A DNA stretch of 64,000 nt, taken from positions 494,535,232 to 494,599,231 of the forward strand of contig NC_133326.1 of NCBI RefSeq assembly GCF_042186555.1, in the 5' to 3' direction. The notes beneath the pieces are model-generated. The model was not told the DNA's origin, made no database searches, and worked only from the letters and a program-made list of their open reading frames with translations. Shown here in pieces: positions 31,401 through 42,015 of this stretch. The position numbers and the translations under genes were made by a program. The DNA is from Aquarana catesbeiana (lineage: Eukaryota; Chordata; Amphibia; Anura; Ranidae). The first letter of the stretch is position 1; each line of letters begins with the position of its first letter.

Positions 31401-32413
31401 TTTCTACCAAAGACATGTGGCCGAATACATTTTGGCCTAAATGTATGACTAAAATTGAGTTTATTGGATTTTTTTTAGAACAAAAAGTAGAAAATATCAT
31501 TTTTTTTCAAAATTTTCGGTCTTTTTCCGTGTATAGCGCAAAAAATAAAAACGGCAGAGGTGATCAAATACCATCAAAAGAAAGCTCTATTTGTGGGAAG
31601 AAAAGGACGCAAATTTCGTTTGGGTACAGCATTGCATGACCGCGCAATTAGCAGTTAAAGCGACACAGTGCCAAATTGGAAAAAGTGTTCTGGTCAGGAA
31701 GGGGGTAAAACCTTCCGGGGCTGAAGTGGTTAAAAAAAGTGCTTTACATATCAATAGACAGTAGTGGGCACCCAAAATTGGGAAAAGAATGAAAACTGCT
31801 GGGCTCAGAAGGATAGTCTGTTATATTTGTTAACATTCAATTTGCAGCAGTCAGGAGGTGAAAATTGTGTGTGATTGATGAATAAAAAACTAAAACTATG
31901 TCCCTTTTTCATACACAGGAAGACCTCAGCCAGGAGGAGGTTGTGGAATGTGGCAGTCAGGAGGAGGCGGGGATTAGTGGCAGCCAGGAGGAGGCGGGGC
32001 TAAGTGGCAGCCAAGAGAAGCCTGGGACAAGTCGCAGCCTGACTGAGTCTCAGGTCCCTCCCCTCCGCCTGCTATATAAACGAGCCAGGAAGGCCACTCC
32101 GAGTCCCGTGCAGGATTCAGCGTACAGGCTGATCCAGGAGGCTTTGACGTCCCTCCGAGCCTTCCCCAGTCCTGAAGAGGCCTTTGCCTGCATGGCTGCC
32201 ACAAAATTGCAGGGCATGCAGGAGGGTCAACGCAAGATCTCTGAGGACCTGATTTATAAAGTCCTTCGTAAGGGGGAGAGTGGGGAACTGACACACAAGA
32301 CGGATGTCATTGAGAGGGACGATCCTCCTCCTCCTCCTCCTCCTCCTGCTGCCACAACTCCACCACCACAGCCAAAGGCTGGAAGGAAGCGTGGAAAGAA
32401 GACCAAAGAGTGA
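25403..32413 (+). CDS. MADF/BESS-like DNA-binding protein of the Harbinger element, two coding exons, open
   Basis: Coding exons 25403-25849 and 31919-32413 join in phase 0 (donor CAG/GTATAG; acceptor CATACACAG/GAAG) for a 313-residue protein with no stop. Residues 8-107 are a MADF (SANT-related) domain: FIDKYRELPCLW with W24, KIGGLRSTYLRERKK, and PRLWYYERLRFL with W97. Then a Ser/Pro linker, three GSQEEAG-type direct repeats (about 158-183), a BESS-like helical region (about 215-260, YRLIQEALTSLRAF to LIYKVLRKG), a polyproline run and a basic C-terminus (GRKRGKKTKE), a likely nuclear signal. Harbinger systems use such a partner to carry the transposase to DNA; here it is the only gene still open. 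AATAAA lies at 32665. A piggyBac element enlarges the intron from about 270 bp to 6 kb. Confidence 0.82.
26816..27877. repeat. Three tandem repeats of about 353 bp
   Basis: Units start at 26816, 27167 and 27522 with CCCCAGGCAGCGTCAG and are over 90% alike by eye. Each contains GATCAATATCTGATCCGATC and CAGTATCGATCGATCACTG-type GATC-rich palindromic motifs. ORFs in them on the minus strand repeat with the unit and are not genes. Confidence 0.92.
27851..28255 (+). pseudogene. Internally deleted piggyBac transposase: N-terminal region fused to Cys-rich domain
   Basis: Frame open from 27851; the first ATG is 27917, giving 112 residues. Residues 1-60 match the segment just before a piggyBac DDE domain (NPNWEPTASAAPVLPPFT). 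From about residue 64 the sequence is the C-terminal Cys-rich zinc domain: C64, H68 or H71, C88, C91, C98, C102 and H107 (RYYCPSCPDNPGLCIGECF). The roughly 450-residue DDE core is gone. The join is in frame with no stop, so a small protein holding only the end-binding zinc domain could be made. Known piggyBac C-terminal domains bind the transposon ends. A repressor or helper role here is speculation. The start codon may instead come from an upstream exon. Confidence 0.78.
29840..30880. repeat. Long inverted repeat, ~500-bp arms
   Basis: Left arm about 29840-30365 and right arm about 30378-30880 are imperfect reverse complements centred on an A/T run near 30362-30376. Markers: CCCCATTTTGGAAAGTAGAC on the left, GTCTACTTTCCAAAATGGGG on the right; likewise CATGTGTGAGAC and its mirror. 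The frames read here are mirror-image artefacts. Confidence 0.88.
30476..31260. repeat. Direct duplication of the inverted-repeat arm
   Basis: About 390 bp (from GGGGGGGTTTGTGCCACCTGG, 30480) is repeated at 30860-31250 with ~90% identity by eye, so the right arm exists in two tandem copies. Confidence 0.8.
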
Positions 32414-33428
32414 TGGCCCTGGGTTCAGTCTGGTCTGACAGAAGCTGCAGTCTCTTGTATGACCACAGCCTGGGGACACAGATCATCTGCTGCTTTCCGG
32501 ATCTCTGGGACTTCTGGACCAGACTGCCCTCCCTTATGATATGGACTCCTCAGGCCACCAATTTTGCTTTTAAATAATTGATGTCTGCCCCGGGGGTCCA
32601 AGGCTTCGCCCACTTCTGCAGTTTCTCCAGCGTTGCCTCCCTCTTTGTTTAGTTGTGAGCCCTTAATAAAATATTTTTGGGTAAATTCTACTCTCCTGTG
32701 TGTGTTTTCATCCAAAAAGGACAGTTTGTTGGTGACGATTCAGGTACATTTCTAAAGTACAATGTGAAATTAACAAGGGACAACAACACCAAACAATCTC
32801 CTACAGATTAAATAGAACAACATATTAGTGGTGTTGTGGGAACTTGTCACAAAAAACACACAAACATTTTCGGGAATACAAATCAAAATCATGAAAAAAA
32901 AAAAAAATAAAAAAGAGAAACACAAAAAAAGAATCTACATTAAAGTCCAAAAAAAAAAAAAAAATTTTGTTGTCAGATGTGAGAAATCGAAATATATTGA
33001 GGGAATCCCGATAAATAGTAACGAAATAAGTTTGTGAGAAGTGTGTGTGAATATGAGCAGCAAAACTACTTAATTCTTGTCACATTATAAAGAAGAAGAG
33101 AGTGCGCTGTATTAAACCATTTTGAACATTGCAGCGTGACGAAAGTGCTGTATCCATTCCGAACGCTACGTTTACCAGAACGAGCTGTCCCGTGTCGGAA
33201 TTTCTTCTGAGCATGCGTGGCACTTTGTGCGTCGGAACAGGCCACACACGGTCGGAATTGACGCGATCGGATTTTGTTGTCGGAAAATTTTATCTCCTGC
33301 TGTCCAACTTTGTGTGTCGGAAAATCCGATGGAAAATGTCCGATGGCGCCCACACACGGTCGGAATTTCCGACCACACGCTCCGATCGGACATTGTCCAT
33401 CGGGAAATCCGACCGTGTGTACAGGGCA

Positions 33429-34123
33429 TAACACTTAAATTAGACTTTGCACCCACGTAGCACCCCATTAAAAACATTTAAAAAAAACACTTGTAGGAGG
33501 GAAAACATATCTCTCACTTCTTCAAGCTTCTGGGGTGCAGGGGTGACAACATCTTCCTGCCAACAAGATCTCGAGGAATGGTGAGCACTCCAAAGCCCAC
33601 GAGAAGATACTGCAGCACAGTGTTATCTAGCCAGCAGGCTGAACAAGTCAAAAAAAATCAATTCATTCCCACATCCACATTAACAGCTAGCAAGTAGGGT
33701 TGTTTCATCTGGCAGCTATTGTATTCAGGTACCCACTGCAATAATTTTATACCCAGATTACCGCACTTCTGTGAAGCCAGGTGGAGCTTGCAGGACTAAC
33801 CACAGCCAAAATTCTAGCTGTTTTTTGCTTTTAGCTGTAAGGTTCGCTTTTGGTTACCATATATAGGTTCTATACACATGAAAGATTTACAGTGTATGTT
33901 ACCCCACAATTTCATATTCCTGATATGTATATGTTGTACCATGTATTTGTACTGTTTGTATTTCTTCGTTTGTGTGAAATATCTGGTGATCCTGTCAGTC
34001 CCTCTGTTTTCCTATTTCAAACTGACCACGCTAGACATAAACACACATTCATACTAGCGTGGCCAGTTTTCTGGCTGTGCTGGGAGCATAGCCTGTCTGT
34101 CCACCAATGGCCAAGACTTGTGC
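33429..34123. other. No recognised gene or element
   Basis: Flanking sequence downstream of the Harbinger element. The small ORF at 33850-34140 has no domain or supporting features. Confidence 0.45.
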
Positions 34124-34303
34124 TATTACACACTATTTGATTTTCTGCAGATTTTTGTCTTCAGATTTACCAAAACCATGTAGTGCAAGGGCCTTCCTGA
34201 TTTCATACAAATTGAAACTCTTAAGGTTTGACCTCATTATATGGTTTTGGTAAATCTGAAGACAAAAATCCTGCAGAAAATCTAATAGTGTGTATGGGGT
34301 CTT
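34124..34303. mobile_element. Palindromic MITE, ~180 bp
   Basis: Left arm 34130-34178 (TTTTCTGCAGATTTTTGTCT...) pairs with 34241-34294 almost perfectly over about 50 bp; loop about 60 bp. Confidence 0.8.
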
Positions 34304-34359
34304 AGAGATCTATAAGTAAAAGAAGCACTCTACACACATAATCCACATAGTTAGCCATA

Positions 34360-34903
34360 TATTTAACCCCTTGATCGCCCAAACTGTTAACCCCTTCCCA
34401 GCCAGTGTCAGTAGTACAGTAGCAGTGTATAAAATTATCACTGATCACCGTATTAGTGTCACTGGTGCTGTCAGTAGCAGTTAGTTCCCCCAAGCATCAG
34501 TTAGTGTCAGCTTGCCCATCGCACTATCACAGTCCCACTATAAATCGCTGATTGCCGCCATTAGTAGTATAAAAAAATAGATAAAAATTCCAGTAGTAGG
34601 TATAACTTTTAAGCAAACCAAGTAATATACACTTATTTGGATTTTTGTAGCAGAAAGTAAAAAATATAGTTTTTTTTTTCCCCAAATTTTTGGTCTTTAT
34701 TTATATCTCAAAAAATAAAAACCCAGTGATGATCAAATGGCACCAAAAGAAAGCTCTATTTGTGGGGAAAAAAATTATATTAATTTTGTTTGCGTACATA
34801 CAGTATTGCATGACTGTGCAATCGCCAGCTAAAGTAGCGCAGTGGTGAATAGCAAAAAATGGCCTGGTCATGAAGGGGGTAAAATCTTTTGGATGTCAAG
34901 CAG
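34360..34903. mobile_element. piggyBac MITE fragment, left-truncated
   Basis: Shares the right-terminal block of the other TTAA elements (ATAACTTTT.AAGCAAACCA, GAAAGCTCTATTTGTGGG, GAAGGGGGTAAAA) and ends next to TTAA at 34904-34907. The left end is an internal part of the family, not a true terminus. Confidence 0.7.
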
Positions 34904-34919
34904 TTAAAAATGTTATATA

Positions 34920-36324
34920 CAGTTGGTCCATATAGTGCTGACTTTGAGCATTAATTCAAGGGATTGAACATAAATATCAAGTACAAATTTTAGGAACTGC
35001 AACCATTTTTATACACAACCCCCCCCCCCCTATTTTCAGGGGCTCAAACGTAATTGGACAGATAAATATAATCATAAAAAAATGTTCATTTTTGATATTT
35101 TGTTGAGAATCCTTTACTGGCAATGACTGCCTGAAGTCTGGAACCCATGGAGATTACCAAAGACTGGGTTTCCTCCTTTCTGATGCTTTGCCATGCTCTA
35201 ACTGAATCTGTCTTCAGTTCTTTGTTTGTGGCTCTTACTGCCTTTAGTTTTGCCTTCAGCAAGTGAAATGCATGCTCAATTGGGTTGAGATCAGGTGATT
35301 GACTCGGCCATTGCAGAATATTCCACTTCTTTTCCTTCAAAAGCTCCTGGGTTTCTTTTGCAGTGTGTTTTGGATCATTGTCCATCTGTACTGCGAAGCA
35401 CCGTCCAAACAACTTTGCTGCATTTGGCTGAATCTGGGCTGACAGTAGATCTCTAAACACTGCAGAATTCATCCAGCTGCTTCTGTCACATCATCAATAA
35501 ACACCAATGCCCCAGTGCCACTGGAAGCCATGCATGCCCATGCCATCACACTGCCTCCACCATTTTTACAGATGACATTGTGTGCTTTGGATTATGAGCT
35601 TTTTCAAGCCCTCTGCACACTTTTTTCTTCCCATCATTCTGGTACAGCTTAATCTTAGTTTCATTCGTCCAAAGTTTTCCAGTTTTCCAGAACTGGTCTG
35701 GCTTTTTTATATGATTTTTGGCAAAGTCTAATCTGGCTCTTCTATTCTTCAGGCTTATGAATGGTTTGCACCTTGTGGTGAACCCTCTGTATTTGCTCTT
35801 GTGAAGTCTTCTCTTAATTGTAGACTTTGACAATGATATGCACACCTCCTTGAGAGTGCCCTTCACTTGTCTGGATGTTGTGAATGGGTTTTGCTTTACC
35901 ATAGAGAGGATTCCGCGATCATGCATGGTCTTCTGTGTACGTCCAGGCTTTTTTATCTTGTGGAGTTCACTCTTTCCTCAGAATGTACCAAACTGTTGAT
36001 TTGGCCACTCCTAATGTTGCTGCTATCTCTCTGATGGATTTGTTTTATTTTTGAGGCCTTACAATGGCCTGTTTCACTTGCATGGACAGCTCCTTTGAAC
36101 GCACGATGTTGGTTCACAGCAATAGACTCCAAATACCACACTTAGAATCAACTCCAGACCTTTTACCTGCTTAATTGATGAAAAAATATGGAAGGAGTAG
36201 CCCACACCTGGCCATGAAACAGCTTTTGATTCAATTGTCCAATTACTTTTGGTCCCATGGTTTTTGGTAATACCTGAAAAAAACTAAAATTGTGCCTGTG
36301 TCCAAATACACATGGAATTAACTA
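34920..36324 (-). mobile_element. Tc1-like DNA transposon, copy 4 (minus strand)
   Basis: Left end CAGTTGGTCCATATAG next to TA (34918-34919). Right end, inverted, AGTTAATTCCATGTG next to TA (36325-36326). Length 1405 bp. A separate lineage from copies 1-3. Confidence 0.85.
35086..36170 (-). pseudogene. Tc1-like transposase, minus strand, several breaks
   Basis: From the N-terminus (about 36110): HTH around IREIAATLGVAKSTVWY with a stop, then 35926-35546 (MVKQNPFTTSRQVKGTLKEV second HTH; LDFAKNHIKKPDQFW), a frame change near 35545-35475, and 35472-35086 with QMDNDPKHTAKETQ (second catalytic Asp), SPDLNPIEHAF (catalytic Glu) and the C-terminus ending TKYQK. Catalytic residues are present but at least two frame breaks inactivate it. 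The first Asp context reads LWTNETKIK, with Asn in place of the usual Asp. Confidence 0.85.
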
Positions 36325-36354
36325 TATATATTTTATTTATTTAATTTATTTATT

Positions 36355-36635
36355 TCAGGTACTTATATAGCGCCGTCAATTTACGCAGCGGTTTACATAT
36401 ACATTGTACATTCACATCAGTCCCTACCCTCAAGGAGCTTACAATTTAAGGTCCCTATCTCACATTCATACATACTAGGGACAATTTAGACAGGATCCAA
36501 TTAACCTTCCAGCATGTCTTTGGAGTGTGGGAGGAAACCGGAGTACCCGGAGGAAACCCACGCAGGCATAGTGAGAACATGCAAACTCCAGGCAGGTAGT
36601 GTCGTGGTTGGGATACTACTAGGCGAAAGTGCTAC
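36355..36635 (+). mobile_element. Non-LTR retroelement tail (LINE2-like or SINE)
   Basis: Contains the widely dispersed block GGAGTGTGGGAGGAAACCGG / AACATGCAAACTCCAGGCAG known from L2/Maui-type LINE tails and related SINEs of fishes and amphibians. Followed by a (CA)n run at 36640-36657. No coding part. Confidence 0.6.
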
Positions 36636-36980
36636 CCAACACACACACACACACACATTTTGCTTTTTATTGTCTTTTAAACTTAATTTAAGTTGTTTTA
36701 CAAGGCAAGGGTTCAGGTTTTCTTAGTTAAAGGTATCTGATGCTAAAGATTTTGGCCCAAAATTTGAATGATCTAGGACCATTTTATGTGTTTGGCCATC
36801 TTAAATGCAGTGTAAAGTATCCTACTACCCTTATTCTCCGATAATCAGGTACAGCTTATAGGATTTGGAGCAGGTGGTAAATAAAACAGGGCAAAGCCTT
36901 TGTAGCAACCCAGTTAGTTAAGTCCACATTTAAAGTGACACATTCAGAATAAAATAACAGGATCCCTTAATAGCCCTTAA

Positions 36981-37264
36981 GCCCTGGCTTACACCAGTGC
37001 AATTTGTCATGCAATTTAACAATTCAAAATCGCATTACAAGTCACACCCCATTGGAATTGTTCCAATCGCTGCAACTCAAATCGCGGTGACTTTGAAAAA
37101 GTTCCTGCACTACTTTTTTGCAATTTCATTGTGACTTGCATGGACTTCTGTTAAATAAAGTTGCAGGCTGCAATGAAATTAGAGGTCCAAATTGCACTCA
37201 TGTGCGGCTTTGAAATTGTGCTAAGGAACAGCAATTTCAAAGCTGCACTAGTGTGAACCAGGGC
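36981..37264. mobile_element. TAA-flanked MITE, 284 bp, copy A
   Basis: TAA at 36978-36980 and 37265-37267. Ends GCCCTGGCTTACACCAGTGC and, inverted, GCCCTGGTTCACACTAGTGC. Same end family as 42261-42609. Confidence 0.85.
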
Positions 37265-37267
37265 TAA

Positions 37268-38164
37268 AATCCTTTTGTAAGCTACAAAGATCATTTGGTC
37301 AACTTTAGCACAGGGCTAAAGACTATCACCTGGCCCCCATGTGACTAATTTCAGGCCTGTTGAGTGGCCAGTGCGCATTGTAGGTGGAAGGGGAGAGAGT
37401 CACATGTTCTGCCATAACCAGAAGTGGTATTTAAAAAAAGAATTCCAGGTATGGAATCTCTAGAAGCTGGAATTCACTATAGTAGACACCGCTACTTCAA
37501 TGATCTTCTGGGTCCCTTCCCGAATGACTACCCTGCTACATTCTGAACATAGGAGGTCAGCTGCTCAGCATATGCACCATTCAAAGAGTGCTTTGCATAT
37601 CCTCAATGAGTGAAACGTGGCACAATATGCCACACCTGGAATTCTTTTTTTTTTACTTCACAGGAATGGGCAAACAGGGCAGCAAATGAAAGGCAATTAT
37701 AAACAGAAGCAATGCAAAGTAGACCGACTAAAATATAAACCCATTACTTTGCTCTGAATTGGGGCAAATTACAGGTTCCCTTTAATTTTTGTAAGCCTCT
37801 TTATAAAAGTCATAGCAGTGACCATCACTGATTTAGATTCAAAGCTGGCAGGATATTTTTTACCAACTTCCCCCCTTGCTACTTCTTCCCATCAAAATTC
37901 GGTAATCAGGAAACCTCCGACATACTGAGATGCGACAACAGCAGACACAGCTTTAAGCCATGAAATCAGATTGGATGCTATTGCAAACAGACAAGGACTC
38001 CATGCCATCATCCTAGTCATACAAACAATTGTACAGAGAACAGGAATGACTAGCTTTCAACGAATTCCTAAGTAAATCAAATCAGCATGTTCCAGTGATT
38101 ACTCTTACAATCTGCTCACTCAAGAGAACTGGATAGGACATTCTGATTATATGCATGTGACACT
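37268..38164. other. No recognised gene or element
   Basis: Low-repeat sequence upstream (plus-strand sense) of the candidate exon; may be host intron. Confidence 0.4.
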
Positions 38165-38170
38165 GCTTAC

Positions 38171-38242
38171 CTTATCTCCTTTCCTGACCGTTCTCGTTGT
38201 AAGTTTGCCGATGGCCTTCTTCGCTGCGTCTCCAAGTCGTCG
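38171..38242 (-). CDS. Candidate host-gene internal exon, 72 nt
   Basis: On the minus strand, a TCAATGTGTTTTTCACAG acceptor (AG at 38244-38243) and a GTAAGC donor (38170-38165) bracket 72 nt. The length is a multiple of three and one frame reads RRLGDAAKKAIGKLTTRTVR then KGDK, strongly basic. A second frame is also open (starting DDLETQRRRPSANL); the third has a stop. Base composition (GC-rich, CpG-containing) differs from the AT-rich flanks and the piece is not part of any repeat seen here. I do not recognise the protein. If real, it puts this window inside an intron-rich host gene transcribed from the minus strand. Confidence 0.5.
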
Positions 38243-38244
38243 CT

Positions 38245-39254
38245 GTGAAAAACACATTGAGAAAATAATTGAGCTAGATAGAGGAAGGATCTGCCCAAAG
38301 AAACCTCACAACAAAATCACTTTTTCAAGAGTTTTTATTTTTTCCATTCTCCTAAACTGTATCTACAGGTCAATCTTAGGAGCCTCAGGGGCCCCTGGGC
38401 AAAGTAATGAACTGGGGCCTCTACCAGGCTTAGTGTGCTGTGGCAAAAGAGGTCTGTGGCATTGGGAGGGGGGTTAACTTTTACTGTCATGACCACAAAT
38501 GCAAAAGGAGGGATGATGGGTTAAACTGTCACTACCATAACCACCAATGCAGGTGGGGGGTTAACTTTCACTGCCACTGACCACCAATGCGGGGGGGGGG
38601 GGTCAGTGGCAGTGAAAGTTAACCACCCAACTCCTGCATTAGTGGTAATGGCAGTAAAAGCTTGGTAAAGCTTAATAAACACTTTCTTTTATAAATAAAT
38701 AATTCAGACTGGAATCCAAACATACCTGAGCACATCACTAATTACTAGGTGAAAATAAAGGGAAAAAAGGCTAAGAAGAAAAAGAAAACAAATAAACCAC
38801 ACTATCTATGCTACAAAATATAACATGATAGTCCTACAAGTGTGCCCTAATGAACTGACCACATTGCTTTGCATATAGTTTGTAATAATTATCTGTGTAT
38901 ATGTTGTTTAAAACAACAGACTTTGAAAAAACGATTGATAGGTGGAGAAAATGTGACCCTGTCAGCCTAGGCTGGGAACTGAGGAAAAGAACTTCTTAAT
39001 TATGACAAGACAAAAGTATTTTTTTTTTCTCCTTGAAATAGTAATGTAATTTGGTCATGCTGAAATGTGCATTACAAACTGTGTTATACCTATTTATATT
39101 CCTGAGAAACCACAGTGGTCCTTAGCAAACCCAACACCTTCAGAGACTTGTCTGAGACTGAACCCAAATCAGAAGGGTAGGAATGCATTTTATGCATATT
39201 AAGCAGCATCTTTGCCTGGCACAAAAAAAAAAAATGATAATTTAAATACCGATT
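38245..39254. other. No recognised gene; simple G-rich repeats
   Basis: 38465-38640 has a few loose copies of a GGGGGGTTAACTTTCACTGCC-like unit in both orientations; otherwise nothing assigned. Confidence 0.45.
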
Positions 39255-40245
39255 CAAGTTACAACAAGGGGGGCTATAAAAACTGGTGCCCAACCCAGGT
39301 ACAACAAGGGGCCTATGATACTTTGGGTTTGATTTACTAAAACTGGTGCAGCTCTGCACAGAAACCAATCAGCTTCCAGGTTTTTTGTCAAAGCTTAATT
39401 TAACAAGCTGAAGTTAGAAGCGGATTAACCACCATGCACAGTCCAGTTTTAGTAAATCAAAACCTGTGCGTCCAACCCAAGTACAATAAGTAGGTCTATA
39501 ATACTTTGGAGTCTAACCAAGAACAACAAGGGGACCCCTACAGTTTGGTACCCAAACCAGGTACAACAGGGGGACCTACAATAATGTCCAACCCAGGTAC
39601 AACAAGGAGGTCTATAATACATTGTGTGTAACCAAGTTACAACAAGGGGGCCCCTAATAGTTGGTGCCCGACCCAGGTACAACAAGGGGCCCACAAAAAT
39701 GTCCAAACCAGGTACAACAAGCAGGTCTATAATACTTTGTGTCTAATCAAGATACAATAAGGGAACCCCCTATTATTTGGTGCTCAACCCAGGTTCGAAA
39801 AGGGGGCCTACAATAATGTCCAACCCAAGGACAACAAGAGGGTCTATAATACTTTGTCTAACCAAGGTACAACAAGGGGACGCCTAATATTTGGTGCCCA
39901 ACCCAGGCATGAAAAGGGGGCCTACAATAATGTCTAACCCAGGTACAACAAGGAAGCCTATAATATTTGGTTTCCAACAAAGGTACAACAAGGGAGCCTA
40001 TAATTGGTATCCATCCCAGGTACAACAAGCAGGTCTATAATAATTTGTATCCATCCCGGTACAAACAAGGGAACCCCTAATATTTGGTTTACAACCCAGG
40101 AACAACAAGGAAACCCCTAAAATTTGGTGTGCAGCCCAGCTACAACAAGGGGTCTATAATGCGTTGTGTCCAACTGAGGTACATCAAATGGGTCTATAAC
40201 AACTGGTGACCAAACCAGGTACAACCTGAGAGTCTATAATACTTG
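39255..40245. repeat. 'acaacaagg' minisatellite, about 1 kb
   Basis: Roughly 20 diverged units of 35-45 bp built on CCAACCCAGGTACAACAAGG followed by GGGCCTATAATATTTGGTG variants. Interrupted by a small MITE at 39328-39462. Confidence 0.9.
39328..39462. mobile_element. Small MITE, 135 bp, inside the minisatellite
   Basis: Ends TTTGATTTACTAAAACTGG and, inverted, TTTTGATTTACTAAAACTGG. Family common in frog DNA (from memory). Confidence 0.8.
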
Positions 40246-41144
40246 GTGCGACATTCAAGTGCCAGGATTAGGTATTATTGTACACAGAATAAACGCAGAT
40301 TTTGTTTTAGACCTGGGAGTGCAAATGCCCTCATGCTTCAACCAAAACTGCCCACACACTCCAATCTATCTATATCCATAAAAAATTGGAAACATTTCTG
40401 GGTGTTTTTTAATCCTAATTTTACTTTAAAGGAAGCAACTGGATAGCTTGGAAAATTTGGTATGGTTTTCTATAGGTCTGTAGATAATGTATATGGAACT
40501 TATTTTAGATTTGATCTTTTTCTACAGAATGTGTAGAGATGGAAATCAAATATAAATTCATTGAAAACAGTTAGTATTGTTTTAAACTCGGCCAATCAAT
40601 TCTAAATGCCCCCATTGACAACCAGCACTAACGTTTCACACCTTGTTTTCCTCTCTATCTGTTAATGTCCACTAAAACTTCCATCTGACAAAATATTATA
40701 GAGAGGCTATTTAGATCATCCTGACATTCAAACACCAGGGGATCTCAGAACAAAGTTATTCTTTGTTATTACTTTGAAAAATGGTCTTCAATAAAGAAAA
40801 AGTCACAAAGGTTTAAAGAGGCAAAAAGATCAATCTGTAGTCTGGCTTAAAGATCAGCTTGTAGATGAAACCGTGTGTACCACAGAAAAAAGCCAAACAC
40901 TAGTGTGTCCTATCAAAAGTAATGAAGGTCACCCCTAGTTGGTTCATTGAGTTATGCTCTGTGAGAAAGGCTTCATCTATTTTCAAGGAAATTGCCCCGA
41001 CCAAATTTATCTGATTCAACTAAAGATCTACAACAGTATATGGCAAACTTCAAGGCTGGATTCACACTGTTACGGTAAGTTAACATGCACATTTGCAGCA
41101 AAATTCACCCTAAAGGATGCATGCCCTATTTTTTTTTTGTAACG
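40246..41144. other. No recognised gene or element
   Basis: AT-rich sequence. ORFs of 60-70 codons show no features. Confidence 0.45.
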
Positions 41145-41146
41145 TA

Positions 41147-41600
41147 CAGTCATTGCCAAAATATTGGCACCCCTGCATTTCTGTCAGATAATGCACCACT
41201 TCACCCAGAAAATTGTTGCAATTACAAAATGTTTAGGCGTTCTCATGTTTATTTTTTTTTGTTTGTATTGTTGGTAGGACACAAAAAAAGTAGAAAAAAC
41301 AAAAACCAAATCTGACATATTCAATGCAAAACTCCAAAAATGGACTAGACAAAATTACTGGCACCCTCAAATTAATATTTGGTAGCACAACCCTTGGAAA
41401 AAATAACTGAAATCAATCACTTTATGTAATCATCAATGAGTTTCTTACACCTCTCTACTGGAATTTTGGACCACTCTTCTTTTGCCAACCGCTCTAGGTC
41501 TCTCAGATTGGAAGGGTTCCTTTTCCCAACTGCTGTTTTCAGATCTCTCCACATAGGATTTTGATCCAGACTCACTGCTGTCCAGTTCAGTACTCTTTTT
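41147..41600 (-). mobile_element. Tc1-like transposon, truncated copy 5
   Basis: Left end CAGTCATTGCCAAAATATTG next to TA (41145-41146). The interior gives transposase C-terminal coding on the minus strand (DLERLAKEEWSKIPVERCKK, near 41450-41500). No right end. Confidence 0.78.
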
Positions 41601-42015
41601 GATGTGCTTTTTGTTGTGTGCATTAAATACACAACAAATGAATATACCCATCTATAATAAAGTCCTTGTTACAGTAAAGTAAACAAAAACAAGACAAAGG
41701 ATTCGCAGAGCACTATGAGTAAGCTGAAGGGGCGGCAGAGAAGATACCGACTACTTTGTGGCTCTGTTTATCTGACTCAAACTATCTTCTGAACTCTCTT
41801 CTGAGGGAGGAATCCCTGATACAGCTTTGTAAACTCCAGAACATCATATTTAAAGAGGCATTGGGAAAACTTCAAACAGGCTCAATAGCTCTGGTTATGC
41901 GGCTTCACACAGCAAGGCGTCCCTTAATGGGCACCCCGACATCGACTCAAACCATAGATTTACAGAAAGGAGTTCCAGACAAAAAACAGATCAGAAGTCC
42001 AAGATAATTGTAATT

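Larger units (their letters stand above)
25933..31729 (+). mobile_element. piggyBac-type element, 5.8 kb, non-autonomous
   Basis: TTAA at 25929-25932 and 31730-31733. Ends CCACTTGCCGACCGCC and, inverted, CCACTTCAGCCCCGG share CCACTT. Content in order: GC-rich left region with a possible non-coding exon (GTAAGT at 26252), three ~353-bp tandem repeats, a fused transposase remnant, a UTR-like part, long inverted repeats, and the right terminal block. A second copy begins at 60578 in the opposite orientation. Confidence 0.88.
22090..33428. mobile_element. Three-gene Harbinger-type element with a nested piggyBac
   Basis: Left end TGCCCCGTACACACAG at 22090 and, inverted, right end TGCCCTGTACACACGG ending at 33428, each followed inward by more CACACGGTCG-type subterminal repeats. 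Flanks are TTA (22087-22089) and TAA (33429-33431), one mismatch from a TTA/TWA duplication. Inside: HARBI1-like transposase (plus), Myb/SANT gene (minus) and MADF gene (plus). Without the nested 5.8-kb piggyBac the element would be about 5.5 kb. That both ends belong to one element is inferred from the matching end family and the gene content between them. Confidence 0.72.

Noticed and set aside
34363..34366. TTAA as a left target site of the fragment 34360-34903
   Set aside because: The following sequence is an internal part of the family (CCCCTTGATCGCCC), not the CCACTT terminus, so the fragment is truncated.
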